NCBI GenBank assembly: GCA_945890705.1 | Contig: CAMDCY010000006.1 | Span: 1-43,045, forward strand | DNA: 43,045 nt | Source: Hydrogenophaga intermedia | Lineage (GTDB): Bacteria; Pseudomonadota; Gammaproteobacteria; Burkholderiales; Burkholderiaceae_C | Reading direction: 5' to 3' | Part shown: positions 26,459 to 36,212 of the stretch, one piece after another | Numbering within the stretch: the stretch's first letter is position 1 | How the letters are laid out: every line of letters starts with the position of its first letter | The notes under the pieces: model-generated | Databases searched by the model: none | Seen by the model: only the letters and a program-made list of their open reading frames with translations | What the model was told of the DNA's origin: nothing | Made by a program: the position numbers and the translations under genes

Positions 26459-27820
26459 ATGTCGCTTTCGGATTCCTTTGACACTTCTCGCAAACCCGCC
26501 CCCGGCCAGCGTCCTCGCGTGGCCGTTGTGGGCTCGGGCATTGCTGGGTTGGCGGCGGCGCACGGCCTGCAAGACCACGCTGAGATCACCCTCTTAGAGT
26601 CGGGGGATTACTTTGGTGGCCACACCCACACGGTCGACATGCAGTTGCCCAACGCCCAAGGGCAGATGATCGACTTTGGGGTCGACACCGGCTTTTTGGT
26701 GCTCAACGAGCGCACCTACCCTCATTTGCTGGCCTTGTTCAAAACCTTGGGCGTGGACATCGCGCCGTCCGACATGTCGTTTTCGGTTCAGGTGCCCGAG
26801 CAGCCGGGCCAGCGCCGCATCGAGTGGAGCGGCTCCAACCTCGCCACTGTGTTTGCTCAACGCAGCAACCTGATCAGCCCGCAGTTTTGGGGCATGTTGT
26901 CCGACATCGTGCGCTTCAACCGCCTGTGCACCGACATGGCGCAGCAAGGTCTGGACCGAACCGACGGCCCCTTGATGGAGCCGCTGGGCGACTTTTTGAA
27001 GCGCGAGGGTTTTGGCGAAGCGTTTCGGCATTGGTACTTCTTGCCCATGATGGGCTGCATTTGGAGTTGTCCGACCGACCAAATGCTGGCCTTCCCCGTG
27101 GCCACCATGGTTCGCTTCTGTCACAACCATGGCCTCATTCAAATCACCAACCGCCCGCAGTGGTACACGGTGCGTGGTGGTGCGCGCCACTACGTCGAGG
27201 CCATCACCGCAAACATCATCGACAAGCGTTTGAACACCCCGGTGCGCTCGATCGTGCGCGACGCCGACGGCGCGCACGTGCACACCGACATGGGCAGCGA
27301 GCGCTTTGATCACGTCGTGCTGGCTTGCCACAGCGACCAAGCCTTGACCTTGTTGGGCGCGGGTGCCAGCGCCGCGGAGCGCGCGGTGCTCGGCGCCATC
27401 CCTTACCAAGCCAACGTCGCGGTGCTGCACACCGATACCTCCGTGCTGCCCGAGCGCCGCGCCGCCTGGGCCGCGTGGAACTACGAACGCGCGGCCGATG
27501 CCGACCGCGAGCAGGCCCGCGTGTGCCTGCACTACTGGCTCAACGCTTTGCAGCCCTTGCCGGTGGAGCAGCCCGTGGTGGTCTCGCTCAACCCGCAGCG
27601 CGAGATCGACGAACGCCACGTGGTGGGCCGTTACGAGTACGCCCACCCGGTGTTTGACCTGGGTGCCATCCGCGCCCAAACCCAAGTGCCCGGCTTGCAA
27701 GGCCTACAGCGCACGCACTTCTGCGGCGCTTGGATGGGTTACGGCTTCCATGAGGACGGGCTCAAAGCCGGCATGGCCGCGGCCGCTTCGGTGCGCCAAG
27801 CCTTGGGGGTGAGCGCTTGA
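26459..27820 (+). CDS. FAD-dependent amine-oxidase-like oxidoreductase
   Basis: A 453-residue flavoprotein. The N-terminal Rossmann motif VAVVGSGIAGLAAAHGL (21-37) and the ribose-binding Glu47 in LLESGDYFGGHTHTV are clear. The C-terminus has GAWMGYGFHEDGLKAGMAAA, the second FAD-contacting segment. It belongs to the branch of NAD(P)/FAD-binding, amine-oxidase-type proteins that sits with DUF1365 and CFA-type methyltransferases in many proteobacteria. These sets are induced by light or singlet oxygen, and a fatty-acid desaturation or oxidation role is likely. The substrate is not shown. An ATG at 26459 is chosen over the TTG at 26450; AAGG lies about 12 bases upstream. Its stop overlaps the next start (TTGA). 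Confidence 0.9.
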   Translation: MSLSDSFDTSRKPAPGQRPRVAVVGSGIAGLAAAHGLQDHAEITLLESGDYFGGHTHTVDMQLPNAQGQMIDFGVDTGFLVLNERTYPHLLALFKTLGVDIAPSDMSFSVQVPEQPGQRRIEWSGSNLATVFAQRSNLISPQFWGMLSDIVRFNRLCTDMAQQGLDRTDGPLMEPLGDFLKREGFGEAFRHWYFLPMMGCIWSCPTDQMLAFPVATMVRFCHNHGLIQITNRPQWYTVRGGARHYVEAITANIIDKRLNTPVRSIVRDADGAHVHTDMGSERFDHVVLACHSDQALTLLGAGASAAERAVLGAIPYQANVAVLHTDTSVLPERRAAWAAWNYERAADADREQARVCLHYWLNALQPLPVEQPVVVSLNPQREIDERHVVGRYEYAHPVFDLGAIRAQTQVPGLQGLQRTHFCGAWMGYGFHEDGLKAGMAAAASVRQALGVSA

Positions 27821-28605
27821 ATCGGGCCCAAATCGGCTTTGGGGAAGTGCGCCACACGCGCCACCGACCCCAGCGCAACGCGTTCGCCTACCGCGGTTTT
27901 TTCCTGTGGTTGCCCATGCGCGCCTTGCGCCAACAGGCCGATCCGGTGCTCGCGCGCAACCGCGCTGCGCTGCTGTCGTTTCACGACCGCGACCACGGTT
28001 TGGGTGGCACCGACAGCTTGGCGTGGTTGGAGTCGGTGCTGGCCGAACACGGTGTGACGGATGCCGATGGCGAAATTTGGCTGCACACCTACCCACGCAT
28101 CTTCGGCTACACCTTCAACCCGGTGAGTTTTTGGTTTTGCCACCGCGCCGATGGCCGCTTGCGCGGCGTCTTGGCCGAGGTCAACAACACCTTTGGCCAG
28201 CGCCACTGCTACTGGATCGACCAGCCCACCTATGGCGTCCCGGCCTGGGCCGACAAGGTGTTCCATGTCTCGCCGTTTTGCCCAGTGCAAGGCCGCTACC
28301 GCTTTGTGTTCATGCGCACCGAGGGCGGCCGGGTCGTCTCGCGCATCGACTACGTCACCGACGACAGCGCCGAGCCGCTGATCAACACCAGTGTGAGCGG
28401 CCAGCTGGAGGACCTGACCTCGCAAAGCCGCCGCCGCGCCCTGTGGCAATACCCCGCCATGACATGGGGTGTGATCGCCCGCATACACTGGCAAGCTTTT
28501 CGGTTGTGGCGCTTGCGCACGCCGTTTTTCAAGCTGGCGCCCTTGCCCGAGGCCTTCGTGACCCCGCCATCGCCGCCCATTCCGCCCACGCTCAACCGCC
28601 CATGA
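27817..28605 (+). CDS. DUF1365-family protein
   Basis: A 262-residue protein. The start is a TTG at 27817 that overlaps the previous stop (TTGA). No ATG lies before the conserved N-terminus GEVRHTRHRPQRNAFAYRGFFLWL. Further family blocks are YPRIFGYTFNPVSFWFCH (about 89-106), EVNNTFGQRHCYWI, DKVFHVSPFCPVQGRYRF and LWQYPAMTWGVIARIHWQAFRLW near the end. The family is always found next to a flavin oxidoreductase and a CFA-like enzyme and is suspected of acting on the same lipid. Its reaction is unknown. It continues the coupled operon. Confidence 0.92.
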   Translation: MNRAQIGFGEVRHTRHRPQRNAFAYRGFFLWLPMRALRQQADPVLARNRAALLSFHDRDHGLGGTDSLAWLESVLAEHGVTDADGEIWLHTYPRIFGYTFNPVSFWFCHRADGRLRGVLAEVNNTFGQRHCYWIDQPTYGVPAWADKVFHVSPFCPVQGRYRFVFMRTEGGRVVSRIDYVTDDSAEPLINTSVSGQLEDLTSQSRRRALWQYPAMTWGVIARIHWQAFRLWRLRTPFFKLAPLPEAFVTPPSPPIPPTLNRP

Positions 28606-29861
28606 CACACGCCATGAACAGTCGCAGCCCCACCGCTTCCTCGCCCGCCCGTGCCAGCACGCCCCCCGCCGCCGCCCGAGCCGCTTTGCGTTTGCTCGAA
28701 CGACTGGAACACGGCCACCTCAGCATCGAGTTGCCCGACGGCACGGTGCGCGAATTTGGCCGCGGTGGGGGCCTCCACGCCAGCATGCGCTGGCACAACT
28801 GGGCCGTGTGCCAAGCGGCCTTGCAGTCCGGGGACATCGGCTTTGCCGAAACCTACATCGCGGGCGACTGGACCACACCCAACCTGACCGCGCTCATCGA
28901 GCTCATGATTGCCAACCGCGACGCCATCGAAGACGCGGTGTACGGCTCGTGGCTGGGCCGCCTGACCTACCGCGTGCGCCACTGGCTCAACCGCAACTCC
29001 AAGCGCAACAGCCGCAAAAACATCCACGCCCATTACGACCTGGGCAACGCTTTCTACCAACTCTGGCTCGACGACACCATGAACTACTCGTCAGCGGTGT
29101 TCGAGCGCCCCGACCAGCCCATGCGCGAAGCTCAACAAGCCAAGGTCCGACGTGCCTTGCGCATGGCGCGCGTGCGCCCAGGCGACCGCGTCTTGGAAAT
29201 CGGTTGCGGCTGGGGCGCGCTGGCCGAAATGGCCACCACCGAGTTGGGCGCCAGCGTCACCGGCGTGACGCTCTCCACCGAGCAACTCGCTTTCGCGCAG
29301 CAGCGCATGGCCCGTTTGGGCGTGGCCACCGATGCACACACGCCCGCCGCACCTTGGGCCGATTTGCGTTTGCAAGACTACCGCGACATCCCCGATGGGC
29401 CGTTCGATGCCATCTGCTCGATCGAGATGATCGAAGCCGTGGGCCGCGAGTACTGGGCCACCTACTTTCAGACCGTGGCCGACAAGCTCAAGCCTGGGGG
29501 TTACGCCTGTATCCAAAGCATCGTCATCCAAGACGAGCGTTTTGAGCGCTACATCCAGGGCACGGACTTCATCCAGCAGTACATCTTTCCCGGTGGCTGT
29601 CTGCCCAGCCCGCAAATCTTCCGCCAAGCGGCCATGAACGCTGGCTTGGTGGTGCAAGACGAGTTCCATTTCGGTCAGGACTATGCGCACACCCTGCGCC
29701 TGTGGCACGAGGACTTTGTGCGCCAACAAGCCGAGGTGTTGAAGCTCGGTTTCGACGAACGCTTCATGCGCATCTGGACCTTCTACCTTGCCTACTGCGA
29801 AGCTGCTTTCACTCAAGGCAGCACCGACGTGGTCCAGTTCACCTTGCGCAAACCCGGCTGA
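28602..29861 (+). CDS. Cyclopropane-fatty-acid-synthase-like methyltransferase
   Basis: A 419-residue SAM-dependent enzyme. An N-terminal lipid-binding domain (about 30-130) precedes HAHYDLGNAFYQLWLDDTMNYS. The SAM-binding motif VLEIGCGWG (197-205) and the active-site blocks SIEMIEAVG (273-281) and FYLAYCEAAF (394-403) follow, with a Glu and a Cys at the bicarbonate and catalytic positions known from CFA synthases. Members add a methylene or methyl group to unsaturated chains of membrane phospholipids. In this neighbourhood (flavin enzyme, DUF1365) a relative in Rhodobacter makes methylated precursors of furan fatty acids, so the product could be a methyl-branched rather than cyclopropane chain. 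The ATG overlaps the DUF1365 stop (ATGA). The first 25 residues are low-complexity. Confidence 0.93.
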   Translation: MTHAMNSRSPTASSPARASTPPAAARAALRLLERLEHGHLSIELPDGTVREFGRGGGLHASMRWHNWAVCQAALQSGDIGFAETYIAGDWTTPNLTALIELMIANRDAIEDAVYGSWLGRLTYRVRHWLNRNSKRNSRKNIHAHYDLGNAFYQLWLDDTMNYSSAVFERPDQPMREAQQAKVRRALRMARVRPGDRVLEIGCGWGALAEMATTELGASVTGVTLSTEQLAFAQQRMARLGVATDAHTPAAPWADLRLQDYRDIPDGPFDAICSIEMIEAVGREYWATYFQTVADKLKPGGYACIQSIVIQDERFERYIQGTDFIQQYIFPGGCLPSPQIFRQAAMNAGLVVQDEFHFGQDYAHTLRLWHEDFVRQQAEVLKLGFDERFMRIWTFYLAYCEAAFTQGSTDVVQFTLRKPG

Positions 29862-29865
29862 TCCC

Positions 29866-30426
29866 ATGAGCACCCCACACCTCTCCCGTCGCCTGTGCCT
29901 CTTGTCGGGTTTGGTGTGCGCCACTGAGCCGCTGTGGGCGCAAACCGCCCCGTTGCCTTGGCGCGAGGCGGTGGCGGGCCTGCAAACCCGCGGCACCTAC
30001 CACTTTCGCTACTTGGGCATGTCCATTTACCACGCCGAATTGCAAGTGGCAACGGGTTTTGAGCCCACGCGATTTGTGCAACACCGCTTCGCGTTGAATC
30101 TGACTTACACCCGTAACTTCAAAGGTTTGGCAATTGCCGACCGAACCATCAGCGAAATGCAAACCCTGGCACAGCGAAATGGCCTAGCTTGGGAGTTTTC
30201 CCGAGTTGACTCATGGCAGCGTCAGTTGCGTACCCTGATTCCCGATGTGCAATCGGGTGACTTGATCACCGGCCTGCATCTGCCCATGCAAGGTACTGCG
30301 TTGTTCTTGAATCAAACTCCCCTCGGTACTGTCAAAGGCGTTGAGTTTGCCGAGCTGTTTTTTGGTATTTGGCTCTCGCCGCTGAGCGCCCAACCCGCGA
30401 TGCGCCAAGCCTTGCTCGCCACATGA
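29866..30426 (+). CDS. Secreted chalcone-isomerase-like protein
   Basis: A 186-residue exported protein. The N-terminus has SRRLCLLSG, resembling a twin-arginine signal, and a likely cleavage after LWA (about residue 25). The mature part has YHFRYLGMSIYHAELQV and LTYTRNFKGLAIADRTISEMQ, typical of the bacterial chalcone-isomerase-like fold, which binds fatty acids rather than flavonoids in related proteins. KGVEFAELFFGIWLSPLSAQP closes the domain. It starts 4 bases after the methyltransferase stop and overlaps the MFS gene by 4 bases. By eye the stretch 30080-30340 is less GC-rich than its neighbours. A role in carrying or sensing the modified lipid is inference. Confidence 0.8.
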   Translation: MSTPHLSRRLCLLSGLVCATEPLWAQTAPLPWREAVAGLQTRGTYHFRYLGMSIYHAELQVATGFEPTRFVQHRFALNLTYTRNFKGLAIADRTISEMQTLAQRNGLAWEFSRVDSWQRQLRTLIPDVQSGDLITGLHLPMQGTALFLNQTPLGTVKGVEFAELFFGIWLSPLSAQPAMRQALLAT

Positions 30427-31754
30427 GTGACACGTGTAGCTCCGCCGCGCGCTTCATCGGTCCCGGTGCTTGGCGATGGGGCTTGCGCTACGGTGCCATG
30501 GGCTACCCGCTGGCGTTTGTGGCCTTGCCGCTTTACGTGCTGCTGCCCAACCACTATGCGGTGGTGCTGGGCGCGCCCTTGGCGGGTTTGGGTGCGGTAC
30601 TGCTCGGCACGCGCGCGGTGGATGCGGTCATGGACCCTTGGATCGGGCGCGTGTGCGACCGCGGTTTTGAGCGCAGCGCTCAGTGGGTCTGGGCCTTGGC
30701 GGCGGTCTCGGCGGTGCTGATGTGGCTGGGCTTGTGGGCTTTGTTGTTTCCTCCCGAAGCCATTCGCGCGGCTGGTACGGGCGCTCTGTTGGCGTGGGCC
30801 ACAGGGGGTTTGTTCGTGACCAGCACCGCTTTCAGTGTGGCCACCGTGGCGCACCAATCGTGGGGCGCGCGCTTGGGCGGCAACGAAGCCCAACGTGCTC
30901 GGGTGGTGGTGTGGCGCGAGGCCTTGGCCTTGTTCGGCGTGGTCACCGCGTCCATCCTGCCCAGCGCGGCGGGACTGCCGGCGCTCATGGGCGTGTTCGC
31001 CGTGGCCTTGGTGCTGGGGCTTTTGGCTTGGCGCTGGGCCAATCCGCCCGAAGGCCGCACCCAAGCCCCAACGCTCACACCCACGGTATCGCCTTGGCGG
31101 CACCGCGCCTTTGTGCGCCTGATGCTGATGTTTGTGCTCAACGGCACGGCCAGCGCCATCCCCGCGACCTTGGTGCTGTTCTTCATCCAAGACCGATTGG
31201 GCGCCGACGCAGCTTGGCAAGGCGTGTTTTTGTTGCTGTATTTTTTGGCCGCTGCGCTGTCGATGCCGCTGTGGGCCCGCGCCGCGGGGCGCTGGGGCTT
31301 GGTACGCAGCTGGTTGCTGGGCATGGGCTTGTCGGTCGCCGTCTTTGTGTGGGCCGTGACCTTGGGGACGGGCGACATGTGGGCATTCGCAGCCGTGTGC
31401 GTCGGCTCGGGCTTGGCCTTCGGTGCCGACCTGACCGCGCCCAGCGCTTTGCTCAATGGTGTGATCGACGACGTGGGCGAGCGCGGTCGCAGCGAGGGCG
31501 TGTTTTTTGGCTGGTGGAACCTAGCCACGAAAATGAATTTGGCTTTGGCCGCGGGCTTGGCCTTGCCTTTGTTGTCTTGGTGGGGCTACTCACCGGGCGC
31601 GACCGACCCACAGGCCTTGCAAACCCTGACCGTCGCCTACAGCGTGCTGCCCTGCGCGCTCAAGCTCTTGGCAGCGGCCCTGTTGTATCAATGGTGTGTG
31701 CGCACACCGCTGGTGGGCGCACCACGTGTCCCACGTTCAAGGAGTGAACCATGA
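30423..31754 (+). CDS. MFS carrier of the MelB (GPH) type
   Basis: A 443-residue inner-membrane transporter with about 12 hydrophobic segments. The GPH/MelB character is seen in RAVDAVMDPWIGRVCDRGFER (about 64-84), which holds the conserved Asp residues, and in GVIDDVGERGRSEGVFFGWWNLATKM in the second half. Such carriers in light- or singlet-oxygen-induced clusters have no proven substrate. A lipid or small stress metabolite is as likely as a sugar. The start overlaps the previous stop (ATGA), and its end overlaps the DUF3833 start in the same way. Confidence 0.9.
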   Translation: MSDTCSSAARFIGPGAWRWGLRYGAMGYPLAFVALPLYVLLPNHYAVVLGAPLAGLGAVLLGTRAVDAVMDPWIGRVCDRGFERSAQWVWALAAVSAVLMWLGLWALLFPPEAIRAAGTGALLAWATGGLFVTSTAFSVATVAHQSWGARLGGNEAQRARVVVWREALALFGVVTASILPSAAGLPALMGVFAVALVLGLLAWRWANPPEGRTQAPTLTPTVSPWRHRAFVRLMLMFVLNGTASAIPATLVLFFIQDRLGADAAWQGVFLLLYFLAAALSMPLWARAAGRWGLVRSWLLGMGLSVAVFVWAVTLGTGDMWAFAAVCVGSGLAFGADLTAPSALLNGVIDDVGERGRSEGVFFGWWNLATKMNLALAAGLALPLLSWWGYSPGATDPQALQTLTVAYSVLPCALKLLAAALLYQWCVRTPLVGAPRVPRSRSEP

Positions 31755-32290
31755 AAAGGCGTTTGTTGTTGACCGGGGCCGTGGCCACCGGCGCGGTGTT
31801 GGCGGGTTGCGCGGGTCCGCAGGTGCAGGACTACGCGGCCGAGAAACCCGTCTTGAATTTGCGTGAGTATTTCAACGGCACGCTCGACGCGCACGGCGTC
31901 TTCACCGACCGCAGCGGGCGCGTCGTCAAACGCTTCACCGTGCTGATGGAGTGCACATGGACGGGCAACCAAGGCGTGCTCGACGAGTCTTTTGTGTACA
32001 GCGACGGCAGCACCGAAAAACGCATTTGGCGCCTGACCGACCTGGGTGGTGGCCGCTACAGCGGTCGCGCCGATGATGTGGTGGGCGAGGCCCAAGGTCA
32101 AACCCAAGGCAACGCCTTTCGCTGGGGCTACACCTTGGCGTTGCCGGTGGATGGCCGCGTCTGGCACGTGGACTTTGACGATTGGATGTACCTGATGGAT
32201 CAGCGCGTCATGCTCAACAAAGCCACCATGAGCAAATGGGGCGTGCGTTTGGGTGAGGTCACCTTGTCGTTTTACAAGCGCACGCCATGA
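31751..32290 (+). CDS. DUF3833-family lipoprotein
   Basis: A 179-residue lipoprotein. The signal is MKRRLLLTGAVATGAVLAGC with lipid-anchored Cys20 and a good lipobox (VLAGC). The DUF3833 domain is clear: LREYFNGTLDAHGVFTDRSGRVVKRFTV, then LDESFVYSDGSTEKRIWRL and the C-terminal DFDDWMYLMDQRVMLNKATMSKWGVRLGEV. The fold is predicted to be lipocalin-like in the family, which would suit binding of a lipid. Function is unproven. It is coupled on both sides by ATGA overlaps. Confidence 0.88.
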   Translation: MKRRLLLTGAVATGAVLAGCAGPQVQDYAAEKPVLNLREYFNGTLDAHGVFTDRSGRVVKRFTVLMECTWTGNQGVLDESFVYSDGSTEKRIWRLTDLGGGRYSGRADDVVGEAQGQTQGNAFRWGYTLALPVDGRVWHVDFDDWMYLMDQRVMLNKATMSKWGVRLGEVTLSFYKRTP

Positions 32291-33108
32291 GCGCCGCCGA
32301 TACCCGCCCCAGCTTGTGGCGCAGCGCCAACCCGCCGCTGCGCGACTGGCGCGGCCTGCGCGTGTGGGTGGTGGGCGCATCCAGCGGCATCGGTGAGGCC
32401 TGCGCCCACGCGTGGTGGCAGGCCGGTGCGCACGTGACGGTCTCGGCGCGCCAAGCCGATGCGCTGCAGCGCTTCGTGGACGCTCACCCCGCCGACGAGC
32501 AACACCACGCGGTGCGCGCCGAAAGCTTGGACGTGACCGACCTGGCTGCTTGCCGTGCCGTGGCCGAGCGCGTGCTCGCTGCGGGCACTATCGACCTGGT
32601 GTTGTTTTGTGCCGGCCACTACAAGGCCATGCGCGCCACCGCCATGGACGTGCCCGACATCGCCAAACACAACGCCGTCAACTACATGGGCGCGGTGCAC
32701 CTGAGCGCCGCCATCGTGCCAGCGCTGCTGGCGCAAGGCCACGGTCACATCAGCTTCATCAGCAGCGTGGCGGGCTTTCGCGGCCTACCCAACGGTTTGG
32801 CCTACGGCCCGACCAAAGCCGCGCTCACGCACTGGGCGCAAACCCTTTACATCGATTTGGCGCCGCACGGCATCGGTGTGAGCGTGGTGCACCCGGGCTT
32901 TGTGCAAACCCCGCTGACGGCGCAAAACGAATTCAAAATGCCCGCCATCATCACGCCCACCGAGGCCGCGCAGGCCATGATGGGCGACTGGGCGCGTGGC
33001 GTGTTTGAGATCCATTACCCCAAGCGCTTCACGCGCGTGCTAAAGGCCTTGCGCTGCTTGCCGCACCGCTTGTACTGCTGGATCGTGCTACGCGCCACCG
33101 GACTCTGA
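32287..33108 (+). CDS. Short-chain dehydrogenase/reductase
   Basis: A 273-residue classical SDR. The NAD(P)-binding motif VVGASSGIG (28-36) follows an N-terminal 20-residue lead. NAG is replaced by CAG (108-110). The catalytic Ser (159/160, ISFISSVAG), Tyr173 and Lys177 (YGPTK) are all present. A C-terminal membrane-associating segment (LKALRCLPHRLYCWIVL) ends the protein, which fits a lipid substrate. It belongs to the set repeatedly found with DUF3833 and CFA-like genes. The specific substrate is unknown. Confidence 0.92.
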   Translation: MSAADTRPSLWRSANPPLRDWRGLRVWVVGASSGIGEACAHAWWQAGAHVTVSARQADALQRFVDAHPADEQHHAVRAESLDVTDLAACRAVAERVLAAGTIDLVLFCAGHYKAMRATAMDVPDIAKHNAVNYMGAVHLSAAIVPALLAQGHGHISFISSVAGFRGLPNGLAYGPTKAALTHWAQTLYIDLAPHGIGVSVVHPGFVQTPLTAQNEFKMPAIITPTEAAQAMMGDWARGVFEIHYPKRFTRVLKALRCLPHRLYCWIVLRATGL

Positions 33109-33110
33109 AC

Positions 33111-33554
33111 ATGAACACCACCGAACACAGCCGCGCCACCATCGAGCGATTGGTGGCCTTCTACAGCGAGCTGCAGCCCGAGCATTTGGCACAGATCGAG
33201 CAGCTGTACACCGCCGATGCCCGCTTCAAAGACCCCTTCAATGAGGTGCAGGGCGTGGCGGCAATCCGCGGCATTTTTGAGCACATGTTCCACCGCTTGG
33301 AGCGCCCGCGCTTTGTCGTCACGCAGCAAGTGGTCGATGAAGACCGCGCGTTCTTGGTGTGGGACTTCCACTTCTCGTTTCGCGGTGAAACCACCCCGCG
33401 CACCATCCGCGGCGGCTCCTTTGTGCGCTGCACGCCCGATGGCCGGGTGAGCCAGCACCGCGACTACTGGGACGCAGCAGAAGAGCTGTACGAGCAAATC
33501 CCCGCGCTCGGGGCGGTGATGCGCTGGCTCAAGCGCCGGGCCAACCGGGCTTGA
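33111..33554 (+). CDS. NTF2/SnoaL-fold protein, last gene of the operon
   Basis: A 147-residue protein with an NTF2-like cone fold. Family blocks are LVAFYSELQPEHLAQIEQLYTADARFKDPFNEVQGVAAIRGIFEHMF and the strand WDFHFSF, with the ending GRVSQHRDYWDAAEELYEQIPALG. Catalytic members are cyclases or isomerases and many others only bind ligands, so function is open. It follows the SDR stop by 2 bases. A GC hairpin lies 5 bases after its stop (33560-33577). Confidence 0.88.
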   Translation: MNTTEHSRATIERLVAFYSELQPEHLAQIEQLYTADARFKDPFNEVQGVAAIRGIFEHMFHRLERPRFVVTQQVVDEDRAFLVWDFHFSFRGETTPRTIRGGSFVRCTPDGRVSQHRDYWDAAEELYEQIPALGAVMRWLKRRANRA

Positions 33555-33559
33555 GCGGG

Positions 33560-33577
33560 GCCCGCCTCAAGGCGGGC
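33560..33577. terminator. GC hairpin between convergent genes
   Basis: GCCCGCC (33560-33566), loop TCAA, GGCGGGC (33571-33577). It closes the eight-gene operon and overlaps the stop of the convergent GST gene. There is no T-run on either side, so termination is uncertain. Confidence 0.35.
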
Positions 33578-34181
33578 AGGTGTCAATGAAGCTTTGGCGT
33601 TGCGCCAACTTCTCGTACAAACGCGCGAGCTGGGGTTGCGCGCTGCGCCAATCCAGCTGGGGAAAGCGAAAGTCTAGGTAACCCAGGGCGCAGCCCACAG
33701 CCACGTCGGACAGGCTCAGGTGCACGCCCGAGCAAAACGGTTTGTCACCCAAACCCCGCTCCATGGCGGCCAAGCTGGCGTGGATTTTGTCCATCTGGCG
33801 GTCGATCCAAGCCGAGCAGCGTTGCGCGTCGGTGCGGCCGGTCCAAGTGGCTTCCAAACGTGCGGCGATCGACGCGTCGAGCAAACCATCGGCCAAGGCT
33901 TCCCAGGTTTTGACTTCGGCGCGTTCGCGCCCTGAAGCGGGGATGAGCTTGCCCACGGGGGACATCGTGTCGAGGTATTCGGTGATGACGCGCGAGTCGA
34001 ACATCGCCTCGCCACCTTCCATGATCAAACACGGCACCTTGCCCAAGGGATTGGCGGTGCTGATCGTGCTGTCTTTGGACCACACGTCCTCTTCAACAAA
34101 TTGGAATTCGAGCTTCTTTTCTGCCAGCACGACGCGCACTTTGCGCACATAAGGGCTGGTGAGGGAACCGATGAGCTTCAT
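33567..34181 (-). CDS. Glutathione S-transferase family protein (YibF-like)
   Basis: A 204-residue cytosolic protein with an N-terminal thioredoxin-like domain (MKLIGSLTSPYVRKVRVVLAEK, NPLGKVPCLIMEGGEAMFDSRVITEYLD) and a C-terminal helical domain (ALADGLLDASIAARLE, DVAVGCALGYLDFRFP). The pattern follows E. coli YibF closely. Ser at the TSPYVRK position is the likely glutathione-activating residue. The frame is open to 34220, but the ATG at 34181 matches the family start exactly. The natural substrate is unknown. It is divergent from purB, with 55 bases between starts. Confidence 0.93.
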   Translation of the reverse strand: MKLIGSLTSPYVRKVRVVLAEKKLEFQFVEEDVWSKDSTISTANPLGKVPCLIMEGGEAMFDSRVITEYLDTMSPVGKLIPASGRERAEVKTWEALADGLLDASIAARLEATWTGRTDAQRCSAWIDRQMDKIHASLAAMERGLGDKPFCSGVHLSLSDVAVGCALGYLDFRFPQLDWRSAQPQLARLYEKLAQRQSFIDTCPP

Positions 34182-34185
34182 ATGA

Positions 34186-35640
<1,455 letters not shown>

Positions 35641-35643
35641 AAC

Positions 35644-36204
35644 TTATTTCCAGCGCACCGGCTCGATGTCGATGTGGTGATCGCTGTTGGACAGGCTGAG
35701 CACGCCCTCTTGGATGGTGGCTTGTAACTGCATGCTGCGCTCGGCCAAGCGGCCCAAGGCCACGGTGGCTTCGTGCGGGATGCGCCAGACCTGTAACTTG
35801 TCCAAGCGCACCAACTTGCTCTCGATGCCGCGCCACCACACCTCAGCGGCCGAACCAAAGGGGTAAACCATGACCGCGTCGGCTTTTTGGCAAGCCTTCA
35901 TGATGGGTTTGTCTTCGGGCTGTCCCACCTCGATCCACAAGCGCTTGAGGCCCGTGAAATCGGTCAAGGACACATCCGGGTCATTGGGGTCGGACAAGCC
36001 CGCACCAAAGGCCAACACACCATCGCCTTGGCACACGCTTTGCAGTTGGTGCGCTTGCAAGGCCAGGGCCACCAAGCGGATCATCATGCGTTCGTCGGTC
36101 TCGCTGGGGTGGCGCGCCAAGGTCAAGGCATGATCGGCGTAATAGGCGTGGTCGATGTCGGCCACCGACAGCTGCACTTTGAAAATCGTGGATTTGAGGG
36201 CCAT
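35644..36204 (-). CDS. yaeQ: YaeQ family protein
   Basis: A 186-residue protein of the YaeQ family, with a nuclease-like (PD-(D/E)XK) fold but no proven reaction. Typical blocks: MALKSTIFKVQLSVADIDHAYY, LARHPSETDERMMIRL, the acidic GLSDPNDPDVSLTDFTG and KRLWIEVGQPEDKPI with Glu and Lys at the expected sites of the fold. The frame is open to 36276, but the start at 36204 is the family N-terminus. It follows the DUF3717-DUF1289 gene by 8 bases on the same strand. Confidence 0.95.
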   Translation of the reverse strand: MALKSTIFKVQLSVADIDHAYYADHALTLARHPSETDERMMIRLVALALQAHQLQSVCQGDGVLAFGAGLSDPNDPDVSLTDFTGLKRLWIEVGQPEDKPIMKACQKADAVMVYPFGSAAEVWWRGIESKLVRLDKLQVWRIPHEATVALGRLAERSMQLQATIQEGVLSLSNSDHHIDIEPVRWK

Positions 36205-36212
36205 GCCGTGGG

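Noticed and set aside
26459-33554. A Calvin-cycle or carotenoid cluster under the B12/MerR regulator
   Set aside because: CarH homologs often control carotenoid genes, so I looked for crtB/crtI-type proteins. The flavoprotein lacks clear phytoene desaturase character and no phytoene synthase is present.
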